A stretch of 64,000 nt of DNA, taken from contig JAISEG010000002.1 of the NCBI GenBank assembly GCA_031264245.1, positions 186,001 to 250,000 on the forward strand, given 5' to 3'. Of this stretch, positions 1 through 8,358 are shown in pieces (the first letter of the stretch is position 1; each line of letters begins with the position of its first letter). Made by a program: the position numbers and the translations under genes. This stretch comes from Oscillospiraceae bacterium (GTDB lineage Bacteria; Bacillota; Clostridia; Oscillospirales; JAAYOS01). Under the pieces are notes generated by a model that saw nothing but the letters and a program-made list of their open reading frames with translations, did no database searches and had not been told where the DNA came from.

Positions 1-380
1 ATTACCTCGGCGTCCTTCCACATGTGTACGCTTTCGAACATGTCCGCCCCCATTATAAGGGTGAGCAGCGCATCGGGATACAGGTCGTGCAGCTCCCAAA
101 GGGTGTCCGCCGTGTAGCTCGCCCCCCGGCGCGCGATTTCGATCCCGCTCACCTCGGCAAATTTAACCTCGGAAAACGCCAGCCTTGCCATTTCGAGCCG
201 CTGAGCCGCCGTCGCCGAGCCGTCCGAAAGCTCCTTGTGCGGAGGGACCGACGCGGGTATCACCAGTACCCGGTCGAGCTTCAGCTCCCTTTTCACCTCC
301 TGCACAGCTATCACATGCCCCAGGTGCGGCGGGTCGAAGGTTCCCCCGTATATGCCGATTTTCTCGTACTCTCTGCCCAT
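1..380 (-). CDS. nadD: Nicotinate-nucleotide adenylyltransferase, N-terminal part (cut by window edge)
   Basis: This cytoplasmic enzyme transfers AMP from ATP to nicotinate mononucleotide in NAD synthesis. About 126 residues are visible and the rest lies beyond base 1. Residues 9-22 read GIYGGTFDPPHLGH, the nucleotidyltransferase signature with its HxGH ATP-binding motif, and VIPASVPPHK follows as expected for NadD. The ATG at 380 directly follows the stop codon of yhbY, so the two are translated from one message. The yhbY-nadD order is common in Firmicutes. Identification is firm from the motif and context; only the C-terminus is unseen. Confidence 0.93.
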   Translation of the reverse strand, partial: MGREYEKIGIYGGTFDPPHLGHVIAVQEVKRELKLDRVLVIPASVPPHKELSDGSATAAQRLEMARLAFSEVKFAEVSGIEIARRGASYTADTLWELHDLYPDALLTLIMGADMFESVHMWKDAEV

Positions 381-674
381 TCACTTGCGCCCTTTTATCA
401 GCGGGTTCTTCGGGTCGGGACGATAAAGCACAAACCTGCTGCCTATGACCTGCACAGGGTCGCTTTCCGTCGCCTCCGCCAAGATAACCGCCGCTTCTCT
501 GGCTGAGTACTGCGAATTTTCAAGCACGCGGAACTTCACTAGCTGCCGCGCCGTCAGCGCGTCGTCCACAAGCTTGATTATGTCGCGGTCGATTTCGCCC
601 TTTCCTATCTGCCCGATAGTGTCTATGGGGTTTGCTATGGCGCGCAGCTCGGCGCGTTCCTTTGACGTCAGCAT
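381..674 (-). CDS. yhbY: YhbY-family RNA-binding (CRM domain) protein
   Basis: A 97-residue single-domain CRM protein. Known relatives bind pre-50S ribosomal particles and help ribosome assembly. The sequence opens MLTSKERAELRAIA and carries the typical IGKGEID element near residue 25 (the GxxG loop position) and a C-terminal VLYRP strand. The open frame extends 15 codons further upstream, but the ATG at 674 has an AAAGGA Shine-Dalgarno 8 nt away and gives the family length. It lies between rdgB, whose frame ends at 716, and nadD. Confidence 0.93.
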   Translation of the reverse strand: MLTSKERAELRAIANPIDTIGQIGKGEIDRDIIKLVDDALTARQLVKFRVLENSQYSAREAAVILAEATESDPVQVIGSRFVLYRPDPKNPLIKGRK

Positions 675-715
675 TCTGTAAATCCTTTCATGCGGGAGCA
701 ATATTGCCGCGCTTA

Positions 716-1303
716 TCACAGCTTTTTCGCAAATTCCTCTATTGCCCTCGCCCTGTGCGATATTTTATTTTTTTCCTCCGGCGATATCTCCGCCATAGTG
801 CGCCCAAGCGAGGCTGCGATGAATACAGGGTCGTACCCAAAGCCGCCATCCCCGGACGGCGCCTCGGCTATTTCGCCCTCGCAGCTCCCTTCGGCGGTTA
901 TTACCCTGCCGCTCACCGGGTCCACACACGCGATACAGCTTACAAACCGGGCGGAGCGGTTTTTGACCCCCGCCATGTTTTTAAGCAGCAGCTCATACCG
1001 CTGCCTGTCGCTTTTGCAGCTGTCCCCGCCGTACCTCGCGGAGTACACCCCCGGCTCGCCGCCCAGCGCGTCCACCACAAGCCCCGAATCGTCGGAAATT
1101 GCGGGCATACCGCTGAATTCGGCGATACGCCGCGCCTTGATAAGCGCGTTTTCCTCAAAGGTTGAGCCGGTCTCCTCAATTTCCCCGGAAAATCCGATAT
1201 CCTCCAGGCTCAGCAGCTCAAACCCCTTTTCCCCGAGTATATACTTCATTTCCTCAAGCTTTTTCCTGTTGTTCGACGCGATGACCGCCTTCGCCTTCTC
1301 CAT
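716..1303 (-). CDS. rdgB: XTP/dITP pyrophosphatase (RdgB/HAM1 family)
   Basis: This 195-residue cytoplasmic enzyme hydrolyses deaminated purine triphosphates (dITP, XTP) to monophosphates and so keeps them out of DNA. Motifs seen are ASNNRKKLEE at the N-terminus, TGSTFEENALIKA at about 45-57, SDDSGL at 70-75 with the metal-binding Asp pair, and GDGGFGYDPVF near 150. Length and motif order match the family. It sits between ftsY and yhbY on the same strand with gaps of about 40 bases, consistent with one operon ending in nadD. Confidence 0.95.
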   Translation of the reverse strand: MEKAKAVIASNNRKKLEEMKYILGEKGFELLSLEDIGFSGEIEETGSTFEENALIKARRIAEFSGMPAISDDSGLVVDALGGEPGVYSARYGGDSCKSDRQRYELLLKNMAGVKNRSARFVSCIACVDPVSGRVITAEGSCEGEIAEAPSGDGGFGYDPVFIAASLGRTMAEISPEEKNKISHRARAIEEFAKKL

Positions 1304-1340
1304 CAGCGTTTATCCTTTCCAAAGATATCAGAACGAGTTC

Positions 1341-2246
1341 TCATAGCAGCGCTTCTATAAAGCTCTTCGCCTCGAACGGCGTCAAATCGTCAACCTTCTC
1401 GCCCACACCGATAAATTTCACGGGTATTCCCAGCGTGTCGGCTATGGCGATGACTATGCCGCCCTTCGCCGTCCCGTCAAGCTTTGTCAGCACAACCCCG
1501 CTCACGTTTGCCGCTTCCTTAAACTGCGCCGCCTGCATAAGCCCGTTTTGCCCGGTGGTCGCGTCTATCACAAGCAGGGTCTCGCGGGAACAGCCGGGAA
1601 GCTCCCTGTCGATTATCCTGCTTATCTTGCTAAGCTCGTTCATCAAATTTTGCTTGTTGTGCAGGCGTCCCGCCGTGTCGCATATCACAACGTCGCAGCC
1701 CCTGGCCTTTGCGGCGGCGCAGGCGTCGTACACGACTGCCGCCGGGTCGGAGCCCTCGTTCTGCCGGACGATCTGAACCCCGCTTCTCCCCGCCCATATC
1801 TCCAGCTGGTCGGCGGCGGCGGCGCGGAAGGTGTCCGCGGCGCAGAGCAGCACCTTTTTCCCCTCCCCCGCGTACAGTGACGCCAGCTTTCCTATCGTCG
1901 TCGTCTTTCCCACTCCGTTCACCCCGATCACCAGAATGACCGACGGTCGGGTGTCCAGCCTCACCTCCGGCTCCCCGTTTTCAAGGAAGCCCCGGAGGAT
2001 ATCGGCAAGCGCCGCCTTGATCTCCTCCGACGATTTGAGCTTTTCCGACTTGGCGCGGGCTTTCAGCGCCTCCACAGCCTTGAGCGAGGTTTCGACCCCG
2101 ATGTCTCCCAGTATGAGCGTCTCCTCAAGCTCGTCGAAGAACTCGTCGTCCGCCCTGACAAAGCCGCCGAAAAGCTCCTCTATCTGCCCGGAGACCGCCT
2201 TCCTCGTCTTTTCAAGCCCCTTCTTAATCTTATCAAAAAATGACAT
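1341..2246 (-). CDS. ftsY: Signal recognition particle receptor FtsY
   Basis: This SRP-type GTPase docks ribosome-nascent chain-SRP complexes to the membrane. It has 301 residues: a short helical N domain (about 1-95) and a G domain with P-loop GVNGVGKTT (108-116), DTFRAAAADQLEIW (138-151), DTAGR (190-194) and TKLDGTAKGG (254-263). It lacks the long acidic A domain of E. coli FtsY, as is usual in Firmicutes. It follows smc, the classical gram-positive order, but a 149-base gap containing hairpins separates them. Confidence 0.97.
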   Translation of the reverse strand: MSFFDKIKKGLEKTRKAVSGQIEELFGGFVRADDEFFDELEETLILGDIGVETSLKAVEALKARAKSEKLKSSEEIKAALADILRGFLENGEPEVRLDTRPSVILVIGVNGVGKTTTIGKLASLYAGEGKKVLLCAADTFRAAAADQLEIWAGRSGVQIVRQNEGSDPAAVVYDACAAAKARGCDVVICDTAGRLHNKQNLMNELSKISRIIDRELPGCSRETLLVIDATTGQNGLMQAAQFKEAANVSGVVLTKLDGTAKGGIVIAIADTLGIPVKFIGVGEKVDDLTPFEAKSFIEALL

Positions 2247-2395
2247 ATCCTATCTCCATTCGTCCGCTTTGCGGACGCTCAAATATATATAAAAAGACGC
2301 GGTTCCGCGAAGCGGAATGTCGGCGGCTCTTTACGCCGGCAAGTGTCTTTTTATCTGCGTGAAAATTTTTTCACGCTATCTCCATATTTACTCTT
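2247..2395. repeat. Hairpin-rich spacer between smc and ftsY
   Basis: The spacer holds a small perfect hairpin GTCCGC-TTT-GCGGAC near 2260-2275, an outer pair AAAAAGAC...GTCTTTTT near 2290-2353 that encloses two further GC-rich stems, and a GCGTGAAAATTTTTTCACGC palindrome near 2357. The triloop hairpin has the same form as others listed at 22757, 35432, 47469 and 58880. A role as partial terminator or mRNA stabiliser between smc and ftsY is inference. Confidence 0.5.
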
Positions 2396-5300
2396 TTAAT
2401 TGACGTGAATCCCCAGCTCCCGCTCGGCTTCGTTTACGTTGAGGGAGAGTATCTTCGACACCCCGATCGACTGCATGGTCACGCCGTAAAGTATGTCGCT
2501 TTCCTCCATGGTGCCTCTGCGGTGGGTGATTACGATGAACTGCGTCTTGTCGCAGTATGTCCGCATGTACTGGGCAAACCGCTCGACGTTCACCTCGTCC
2601 AGCGCCGCCTCTATCTCGTCCATGACGCAAAACGGGGTGGGGCGCACCTTAAGTATCGCAAAGTAGAGCGCGATCGCGACAAATGCCTTCTCCCCGCCGG
2701 AGAGCAGCGTAATTGTTTTCAGCGCCTTTCCGGGCGGCTGTACCCTTATCTCGATGCCGCAGCCCAGAATGTCCTCCTCGTCCTCAAGCTCAAGCCGCCC
2801 CTGCCCTCCGCCGAACAAATCCGCAAAGGTCTGGGCGAAGCATTCGTTTATAAGTGCGAATTGCTCTGAGAATATCTCCTTCATTTTTTCCGTTATCTCG
2901 GAAATGATGTTTAACAGGTCGTTTTTTGACTTGTCAACGTCGTCGCGCTGGGCGGTGAGATACCCGTACCTCTCGTTTATCCTCTTGTACTCCTCGATCG
3001 CTCCGATGTTTACGTCTCCCAGCCCCGATATCTCCCTTTTAAGCTCGCCTATCCTGCGGTTTGCCGCGGATATGCTGCTTTGCACCGCCGCAACCTCCCC
3101 GGCGGTGGAGCGGGTAAGCCCGTAAGTGTCCCACAGCTTGTCAAGCAGCTGCTTTTCCAGCAGCTCCGCCTCCGTCTTTTTCTGCTCCAGCCGTCCGCGG
3201 TCACGTTCGACATTGATTATTGTCCTGTTTTTCTCCTGGCTCTCCTTCTCCGCCGACGTGCGTCTTGCCTCAAGCCGGAGCTTTTCCTCCACCAGCGCCG
3301 ATATCTCGCCTCTTATCCCGTCACATTCGGCGGAAATTCCCTTCACCGCCTCGGTTTTTTCGGCAGCGCCGCTGTTTATTTCCTCTATCTGAAGCTTATA
3401 TTCCGCTATAAGCGCGTCTCTTTTCCCGATGTCAGAGCTGTACTGCGCGTCCATGCCTTTAAGCTCGTTGAGGCTTTCACCAAGCGCGTCACGCTCGCTT
3501 TGAAGCCCGCTTCTCTCCTCTCGAAGCTGTGAAGCCCGCTCCGCCGCCTCGCCTCGCCTGCCGCTAAGCTCGCTTCCCGCGTCGCCAAGCTCGGATATCC
3601 GGCTGACAACCTCCTCGAGAGAGGAAGCGGCTTTACTTATATCCTCTTCGATCTCCGCAAGCCGCCGGTCAAGCTCGTCCAGCCGCTTCTCCAGCTCCGC
3701 AAGCTCACTCTTCATCGCCCCCGACGTATCCTCAAACAAATCCAGCCGCTGCCGCAGCGACTCAAGCTCGCCGCCCGCCTTAAGCGCGGTATCCTCCGCC
3801 GCGCGCTGCTCCGCCGCCGCGACCTCCGCCTCATACTCAGCCGCGCTGACCTCACGCTCAAGCTCCTTAAACTCCGCGTCCGCCGCCGTCAGCTTGTCCC
3901 GCGTCTCACCAAGCCTTTCACGAAGCGCGCCCAGCTCGTTTGTCCTGCTGAGTATCCCCGTTCCGCTGCCCGCGCTTCCCCCCGTCATCGAGCCGCCCGC
4001 GTTTATTATCTGCCCGTCAAGGGTGACTATCCTGAACCGGTAGGAGTGCGCCTTCGCCATCCGGATAGCGGCGTCCATATCGGTCGCCACCACCGTCCTG
4101 CCAAGGGAGCTCAGCACTATCTCGCGGTACTTTCCGTCGCAGCTCACAAGCCCGCTCGCGATACCGACAAAGCCCTCCTCTGTGAGCTTCTCGTTCAACT
4201 CCCTGCCCCTTATCGCGGAGACGGGGAGAAACGTCGCCCTGCCGCCGTCCTTCCTTTTAAGAAAGCTTATCGCCGCCTTGCCGTCCTGCTCGTCGTCCAC
4301 CACAATGTTCTGCAAGGTCTGACCCATGGCGGTTTCTATGGCCAGGGTATACATATCCTCAACCTTGATAAGGGCGGAGAGCGGACCGTCTATGCCGCTG
4401 AGTCCCCCGCGCTCACTCTCCTGCATTATAAGCTTTACCGCGCGGGAATAACCCTCGTAGTCCCGCTCCATATCGCTGAGCAGCTTCACCCGGTTTTCCG
4501 CCGCGTGGTGCTGCATGGTGAGCCTTGTGCGTTCCTCGGCCGCCTGTTCCAGCTTCTTTTTGCGGTTGGACAGCCTTATCCCGTACCCGGCTATCACATT
4601 TTTCAGCTCCTCCGCCGTCGAGGAAGCCCGGTCCAGCTCCAGCTTCTTTTCCCCGTATTCCGCCGCCGCCAGGTCTCTCACCGCGCCGGCGCTCCCGATA
4701 TCCCCGTTCAGCTTTTCCCGCCTGACCCGAAGCTCCTCCGCCGCCGACAAAACCGAGGATTTTTCGACATTCCTCTGCGCCAGTATGCCCTCATAGCCCT
4801 GCCGTCTCAGCACAAGCGCCTGCTCAGTGCTTTTCGCGCCCTCCGCTTCGCTCAGCAGCTCTTCACTCAGCCTGTTTAGACGGGCAAGCTCCTCATTTGT
4901 TTCATCAAGCCTCTGCTCCGTCTCCCTTATCCTGTTTTCACGTTCCCTTATCTGCTCGGAGAGGGACTGCGCCCGCCCGCTCTGTTCGTCCTTTTCCCCC
5001 TCGAGCCTCGCTATATTTTCACGCAGGTTCGCGGCGCTCGCCTCCATGACGGCGATTTCGCTCTCCGACCCGCGAAGCAGCTCCTCCCGCCTGGAAAGCA
5101 GACCGCGCTTTTCCTCGGCGGCGATGTCCTTCTGCCGCATCTCTCCGGTCAGCCGCTCCACCGTCTCGTACAGCCCGGTCAAAAGCCCGCTCTCGCTCTC
5201 CAGCTGCGCCGACAGAAGCTCATAGCTCTCCAAAAGCTCCGCCGAGCTCTCCTTCAAGGACGCAAGGCTGTGCATCCACACCGACACCTCCAGCACCCGC

Positions 5301-5965
5301 AGCTCATCCCGCAGCAGGAGGTATCTCGACGCTGTCTCGGACTGCTCCCTCAGCGGTCCGACATTTAGCTCCAGCTCCGCTATCTTGTCGTTTATCCGCA
5401 CCAGGTTTACCTCGGTGCCCTGGAGCCGCCTCTCCGCCTCCTCCTTGCGATACCGGAATTTGGATATACCCGCCGCCTCCTCAAAGATATCGCGGCGATC
5501 CGAGCTTTTGGCCGACAGTATCTCGTCGATCCTGCCCTGCCCTATCATCGAATACCCGTCCCTGCCGATGCCGGTATCCATGAAAAGCTCGTGTACGTCC
5601 TTGAGCCGCACGCTCGTCTTGTTGAGGTAGTATTCGCTTTCGCCGGAGCGGTAATACCGCCGCGTAACCATGACCTCGGAGGAATCCATGCTGAGACGCC
5701 CCTCGCTGTTGTCAAGTATGAGCGAAACCTCCGCATAACCGACAGGTCCCCTGAGCTGGGTGCCTCCAAATATAACGTCCTCCATCTTTGCCCCGCGCAG
5801 AGCTTTGCTCGACTGCTCGCCGAGCACCCAGCGGATTGCGTCCGAAATATTCGATTTTCCGCTGCCGTTCGGTCCGACAATCGCGCTTATTCCCCTGTCG
5901 AAATTCAGCTCCGTCTTGTCGGGAAACGACTTGAACCCTTGCAGTTCAAGTGATTTTAAATACAA
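2396..5965 (-). CDS. smc: Chromosome segregation SMC ATPase
   Basis: This 1189-residue SMC protein is the core of the bacterial condensin that, with ScpA and ScpB, compacts and separates chromosomes. Walker A is GPNGSGKSN at 31-39. Long coiled coils flank a hinge at roughly 510-660. The C-terminal head has LSGGEKAF at about 1088 and Walker B CVMDEIEAALDE at about 1113. The start is TTG: residues YLKSLELQGFKSF follow it immediately, as in other SMC proteins, and AGGAAG lies 5 nt upstream. No ATG start is available. Its own promoter and a leader hairpin precede it. Confidence 0.97.
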   Translation of the reverse strand: MYLKSLELQGFKSFPDKTELNFDRGISAIVGPNGSGKSNISDAIRWVLGEQSSKALRGAKMEDVIFGGTQLRGPVGYAEVSLILDNSEGRLSMDSSEVMVTRRYYRSGESEYYLNKTSVRLKDVHELFMDTGIGRDGYSMIGQGRIDEILSAKSSDRRDIFEEAAGISKFRYRKEEAERRLQGTEVNLVRINDKIAELELNVGPLREQSETASRYLLLRDELRVLEVSVWMHSLASLKESSAELLESYELLSAQLESESGLLTGLYETVERLTGEMRQKDIAAEEKRGLLSRREELLRGSESEIAVMEASAANLRENIARLEGEKDEQSGRAQSLSEQIRERENRIRETEQRLDETNEELARLNRLSEELLSEAEGAKSTEQALVLRRQGYEGILAQRNVEKSSVLSAAEELRVRREKLNGDIGSAGAVRDLAAAEYGEKKLELDRASSTAEELKNVIAGYGIRLSNRKKKLEQAAEERTRLTMQHHAAENRVKLLSDMERDYEGYSRAVKLIMQESERGGLSGIDGPLSALIKVEDMYTLAIETAMGQTLQNIVVDDEQDGKAAISFLKRKDGGRATFLPVSAIRGRELNEKLTEEGFVGIASGLVSCDGKYREIVLSSLGRTVVATDMDAAIRMAKAHSYRFRIVTLDGQIINAGGSMTGGSAGSGTGILSRTNELGALRERLGETRDKLTAADAEFKELEREVSAAEYEAEVAAAEQRAAEDTALKAGGELESLRQRLDLFEDTSGAMKSELAELEKRLDELDRRLAEIEEDISKAASSLEEVVSRISELGDAGSELSGRRGEAAERASQLREERSGLQSERDALGESLNELKGMDAQYSSDIGKRDALIAEYKLQIEEINSGAAEKTEAVKGISAECDGIRGEISALVEEKLRLEARRTSAEKESQEKNRTIINVERDRGRLEQKKTEAELLEKQLLDKLWDTYGLTRSTAGEVAAVQSSISAANRRIGELKREISGLGDVNIGAIEEYKRINERYGYLTAQRDDVDKSKNDLLNIISEITEKMKEIFSEQFALINECFAQTFADLFGGGQGRLELEDEEDILGCGIEIRVQPPGKALKTITLLSGGEKAFVAIALYFAILKVRPTPFCVMDEIEAALDEVNVERFAQYMRTYCDKTQFIVITHRRGTMEESDILYGVTMQSIGVSKILSLNVNEAERELGIHVN

Positions 5966-6020
5966 ATTAACTTCCTCACAGGTATGTACAGTAATTCCAC
6001 TAACTAACTATTGATAATAT

Positions 6021-6067
6021 TGCTTTCCGCAGCATCGCATATAAGGACGGCTCAACTGCGGAAAGCA
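6021..6067 (-). promoter_or_regulatory. Leader hairpin upstream of smc
   Basis: TGCTTTCCGCAG and its exact complement CTGCGGAAAGCA form a 12-bp stem around a 23-nt loop. The hairpin lies between the putative smc promoter at 6107-6135 and the smc TTG start, so it would be in the 5' untranslated region. No U-run follows it on the minus strand, so it is not a simple terminator. Confidence 0.5.
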
Positions 6068-6106
6068 AATCAATATTAAGTGCAATTGCTATACGTAATA
6101 AATATT

Positions 6107-6135
6107 ATTTTAGCAGGATACGGATAATTTTTCAA
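6107..6135 (-). promoter_or_regulatory. Sigma-A-type promoter for smc
   Basis: On the minus strand TTGAAA and TAAAAT are separated by exactly 17 bases. The predicted start site near 6100 gives a leader of about 135 nt before the smc TTG codon, which includes the hairpin at 6021-6067. The promoter lies just past the end of the radical SAM gene. Confidence 0.6.
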
Positions 6136-6163
6136 TTAAAACCCGGATAAATTTATAAAACTT

Positions 6164-7189
6164 TTATAACGGGGGACACAGAACGGCAGCGTAGCCGTCA
6201 ATATCCCCCTCAATCACCTTTATCCTCTTTATCCCGTACCTTTCCTTCAGGCGGTTTACATTGCATTTCCTCTGCCCCACCATCATCGAGGTTCTGCCCC
6301 TGCCCACCGCAATGGTCACCGTATCAGGCACACAGCCCGCAAGCTTACAAAGCTCCGCCTCCGCGTTTTTCAGGTACAGCTTCGATTTGCACAGCTCCCC
6401 GAAGGCGGGATGGTATACCCCCGCCGCCACCTCACCGGAAAGCTCCTCCGTCGGGTTCAGCCCAATTCGAATCACCCGTATCCCCGCCTCCTCAAAAAGC
6501 GGGATAAGCCCGGCGCATATTTCGGCGGCTTCGTCGGTTTCAAGCGGCGTGTACCTGCCCTCCAGGTACATTTTTTCAAGCGCGGTATTCCTAATGACCG
6601 CAGTGGGGTAGATTCTGACAAGGTCGGGACCGCACCCTATTATCTCCCGCGCGGTATACTCCGCCGAGCCTTCGTTTTCGCCGGGAAGCCCTATCATCAT
6701 TTGCAGCCCCAGTGTAAAGCCATACGCCTTTACCAGCGCCGCCGCTTTTCTCGTGTCACGGGCAAGGTGTCCCCTGTTCGACTTTATCAGTACGCTGTCC
6801 TCCATCGACTGCGCCCCCAGCTCCACCGTCCCGACCCCATATCTTCTCAGCCTGTCCAGCGCGGCGGCGTCCACACAGTCCGGCCGTGTCGAAATCCTGA
6901 CTGAGGACAGCTGTCCGCTTTTTACATATTCGTACGCCGCCCGCAGATATTCCTCCTGCCTGCCCGCATCGATAGCGGTAAAGCTCCCGCCGTAAAACGC
7001 AAGCTCCGGCAAGGCTCCCACTTTGCCTATGCCCTCCCGTATCAGGGCGTGCAGCTCGTCCATATCCGGCTCCCTTGCCGCCGCGATAGAGCGCTGGTTG
7101 CAGAATACACAGTCCCGCGGACAGCCGAGATGCGGTACAAAGACGGGGATTATCGGCGACCCGCCCCGCTCATACATCCGTGCGGCCAT
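6164..7189 (-). CDS. Elp3-like radical SAM protein, function unknown
   Basis: This 341-residue protein has the radical SAM cluster motif CPRDCVFC (CxxxCxxC) at about 23-30, then a glycine-rich AFYGGSFTAID and RISTRPDCVD, which are typical of the Elp3/YhcC-like branch. No acetyltransferase domain follows, so it is not a full Elp3. The start overlaps the end of rnc by 20 bases, indicating translational coupling. ATGs at 7189 and 7177 are both possible. The association with rnc and smc is seen in many Clostridia. A role in RNA modification is plausible but unproven. Confidence 0.85.
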   Translation of the reverse strand: MAARMYERGGSPIIPVFVPHLGCPRDCVFCNQRSIAAAREPDMDELHALIREGIGKVGALPELAFYGGSFTAIDAGRQEEYLRAAYEYVKSGQLSSVRISTRPDCVDAAALDRLRRYGVGTVELGAQSMEDSVLIKSNRGHLARDTRKAAALVKAYGFTLGLQMMIGLPGENEGSAEYTAREIIGCGPDLVRIYPTAVIRNTALEKMYLEGRYTPLETDEAAEICAGLIPLFEEAGIRVIRIGLNPTEELSGEVAAGVYHPAFGELCKSKLYLKNAEAELCKLAGCVPDTVTIAVGRGRTSMMVGQRKCNVNRLKERYGIKRIKVIEGDIDGYAAVLCPPL

Positions 7190-7850
7190 ATCTGATGAGC
7201 GAGTCCCTGGCCGCGGCCTGCTCCGCTTCCTTTTTCGAGCGTCCCGTCCCCTGCCCCATCACGGTCTCGTTTACAACCGCCTCGCACACAAATTCCTTGT
7301 TGTGATCCGGACCGTTTTCACTCACAAGCCTATACAAAAGGACACTGTCCCTGTCCTTTTGGACAAGCTCCTGAAGCTCTGTTTTGTAGTCGGCGTTCTT
7401 TGTCGCCTTACGCAGCGATTCGTTTGAGAGGATAAACCGCTTTATAAATCTTTTGCTCTCGTCGACGCCGCCATCGATGTATATACCGCCTATTATGGCC
7501 TCTATAACGTCGGCGAGTATAGAAGCCCGGCTCCGCCCGTTTGTCGCTTCCTCCCCTTTGCCCAGCAGCAGATACCTGCCCAGTTCAATTTGTTCCGCTA
7601 CCGACACCAAATTTTGCTCGCACACCAAATTCGCCCGCATACGGGTAAGCTCCCCCTCCGGCACCTCCGGCTGTGAGAAATACAGGTAGTCGGCTGTGGC
7701 AAAGCCCAGTATCGAATCCCCCAGAAACTCCAGCCGTTCGTAGTTTACGGTCCTTCCGCCGCGGCTTTCGTTTGTATACGAGCTGTGCGTCAGCGCCGTT
7801 TCCAGCGTCGCCTTGTTCTTGAAATTGTATCCGATGGTTTTTTCCAGCAT
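7170..7850 (-). CDS. rnc: Ribonuclease III
   Basis: This double-strand-specific endoribonuclease processes rRNA and mRNA. It has 226 residues: a catalytic domain with the signature ERLEFLGDSILGF at 38-50 and the second acidic helix ADVIEAIIGGIYID near 112-125, then a C-terminal double-stranded RNA-binding domain (about 155-222) ending in GTGRSKKEAEQAAARDSL. A strong AAAGGAGG precedes the ATG. It follows acpP, from which a good terminator separates it, so it may have its own weak promoter or depend on read-through. Confidence 0.97.
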   Translation of the reverse strand: MLEKTIGYNFKNKATLETALTHSSYTNESRGGRTVNYERLEFLGDSILGFATADYLYFSQPEVPEGELTRMRANLVCEQNLVSVAEQIELGRYLLLGKGEEATNGRSRASILADVIEAIIGGIYIDGGVDESKRFIKRFILSNESLRKATKNADYKTELQELVQKDRDSVLLYRLVSENGPDHNKEFVCEAVVNETVMGQGTGRSKKEAEQAAARDSLIRYGRTDV

Positions 7851-7891
7851 ATGGTCCCTCCTTTATATTTTATAACAAGTAACCCTCGTAT

Positions 7892-7921
7892 AAAAAGCGC
7901 CCCGCGTTTAAGCCGGGGCGC
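7892..7921 (-). terminator. Rho-independent terminator after acpP
   Basis: On the minus strand an 8-bp GC stem GCGCCCCG/CGGGGCGC is followed directly by TTTTTA. It begins 10 nt beyond the acpP stop codon. Confidence 0.85.
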
Positions 7922-7930
7922 TCACTTTTC

Positions 7931-8167
7931 TTATTCCGGCGAACGGGCTGTTATAAGCTCCACAACGTCGCCAATTGTCGTAAGTCCCTCAAGAACGCTG
8001 TCCTCTATCTCACCCAAGTCAAATTCCTCCTCCAGCATCATGGAAAGCTCGACCAGGTCAAGCGAATCCGCGCCCAGGTTTTCAACAAAGTTCGTTTTCG
8101 TCGTCAGTGTGCTTTCATCAACTCCAAACTGTTCCGCGATAAGTCCCGCCAATTTCTCAAAGAGCAT
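7931..8167 (-). CDS. acpP: Acyl carrier protein
   Basis: This small acidic 78-residue protein carries fatty-acyl intermediates on a phosphopantetheine arm. The attachment serine is S35 in LGADSLDLVEL, the canonical motif, followed by the helix MMLEEEFD. GGGGAGGTG precedes the ATG. It lies downstream of plsX, which consumes acyl-ACP, but has its own consensus promoter at 8275-8303 and its own terminator, as expected for a very abundant protein. Confidence 0.97.
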   Translation of the reverse strand: MLFEKLAGLIAEQFGVDESTLTTKTNFVENLGADSLDLVELSMMLEEEFDLGEIEDSVLEGLTTIGDVVELITARSPE

Positions 8168-8197
8168 CCTAATTCACCTCCCCAAAAATAAATTGTT

Positions 8198-8219
8198 GAT
8201 ATCCAGGTAAGCTGATATC
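8198..8219 (-). promoter_or_regulatory. Inverted repeat in the acpP leader
   Basis: Two GATATC half sites are separated by ten bases in the region between the acpP promoter and its Shine-Dalgarno. It could be an operator for a lipid-synthesis regulator, but it matches neither the FapR nor the FabT consensus that I know, so this is a weak suggestion. Confidence 0.3.
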
Positions 8220-8274
8220 TGAATAATAAAAATTTTACACCAATAGGTTCTCTTCAACATTCCCGGCTAACAAA

Positions 8275-8303
8275 ATATTATTTATATTTGCTCACATTGT
8301 CAA
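8275..8303 (-). promoter_or_regulatory. Sigma-A promoter for acpP
   Basis: On the minus strand a perfect TTGACA and TAATAT are spaced by 17 bases, giving a leader of about 100 nt before acpP. It sits in the 190-base spacer after plsX. Confidence 0.75.
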
Positions 8304-8358
8304 GAGCTTTCTATAATTTTTTAATATTTTATTCTGCACCCCCTCCCCGCGGGGAGGT

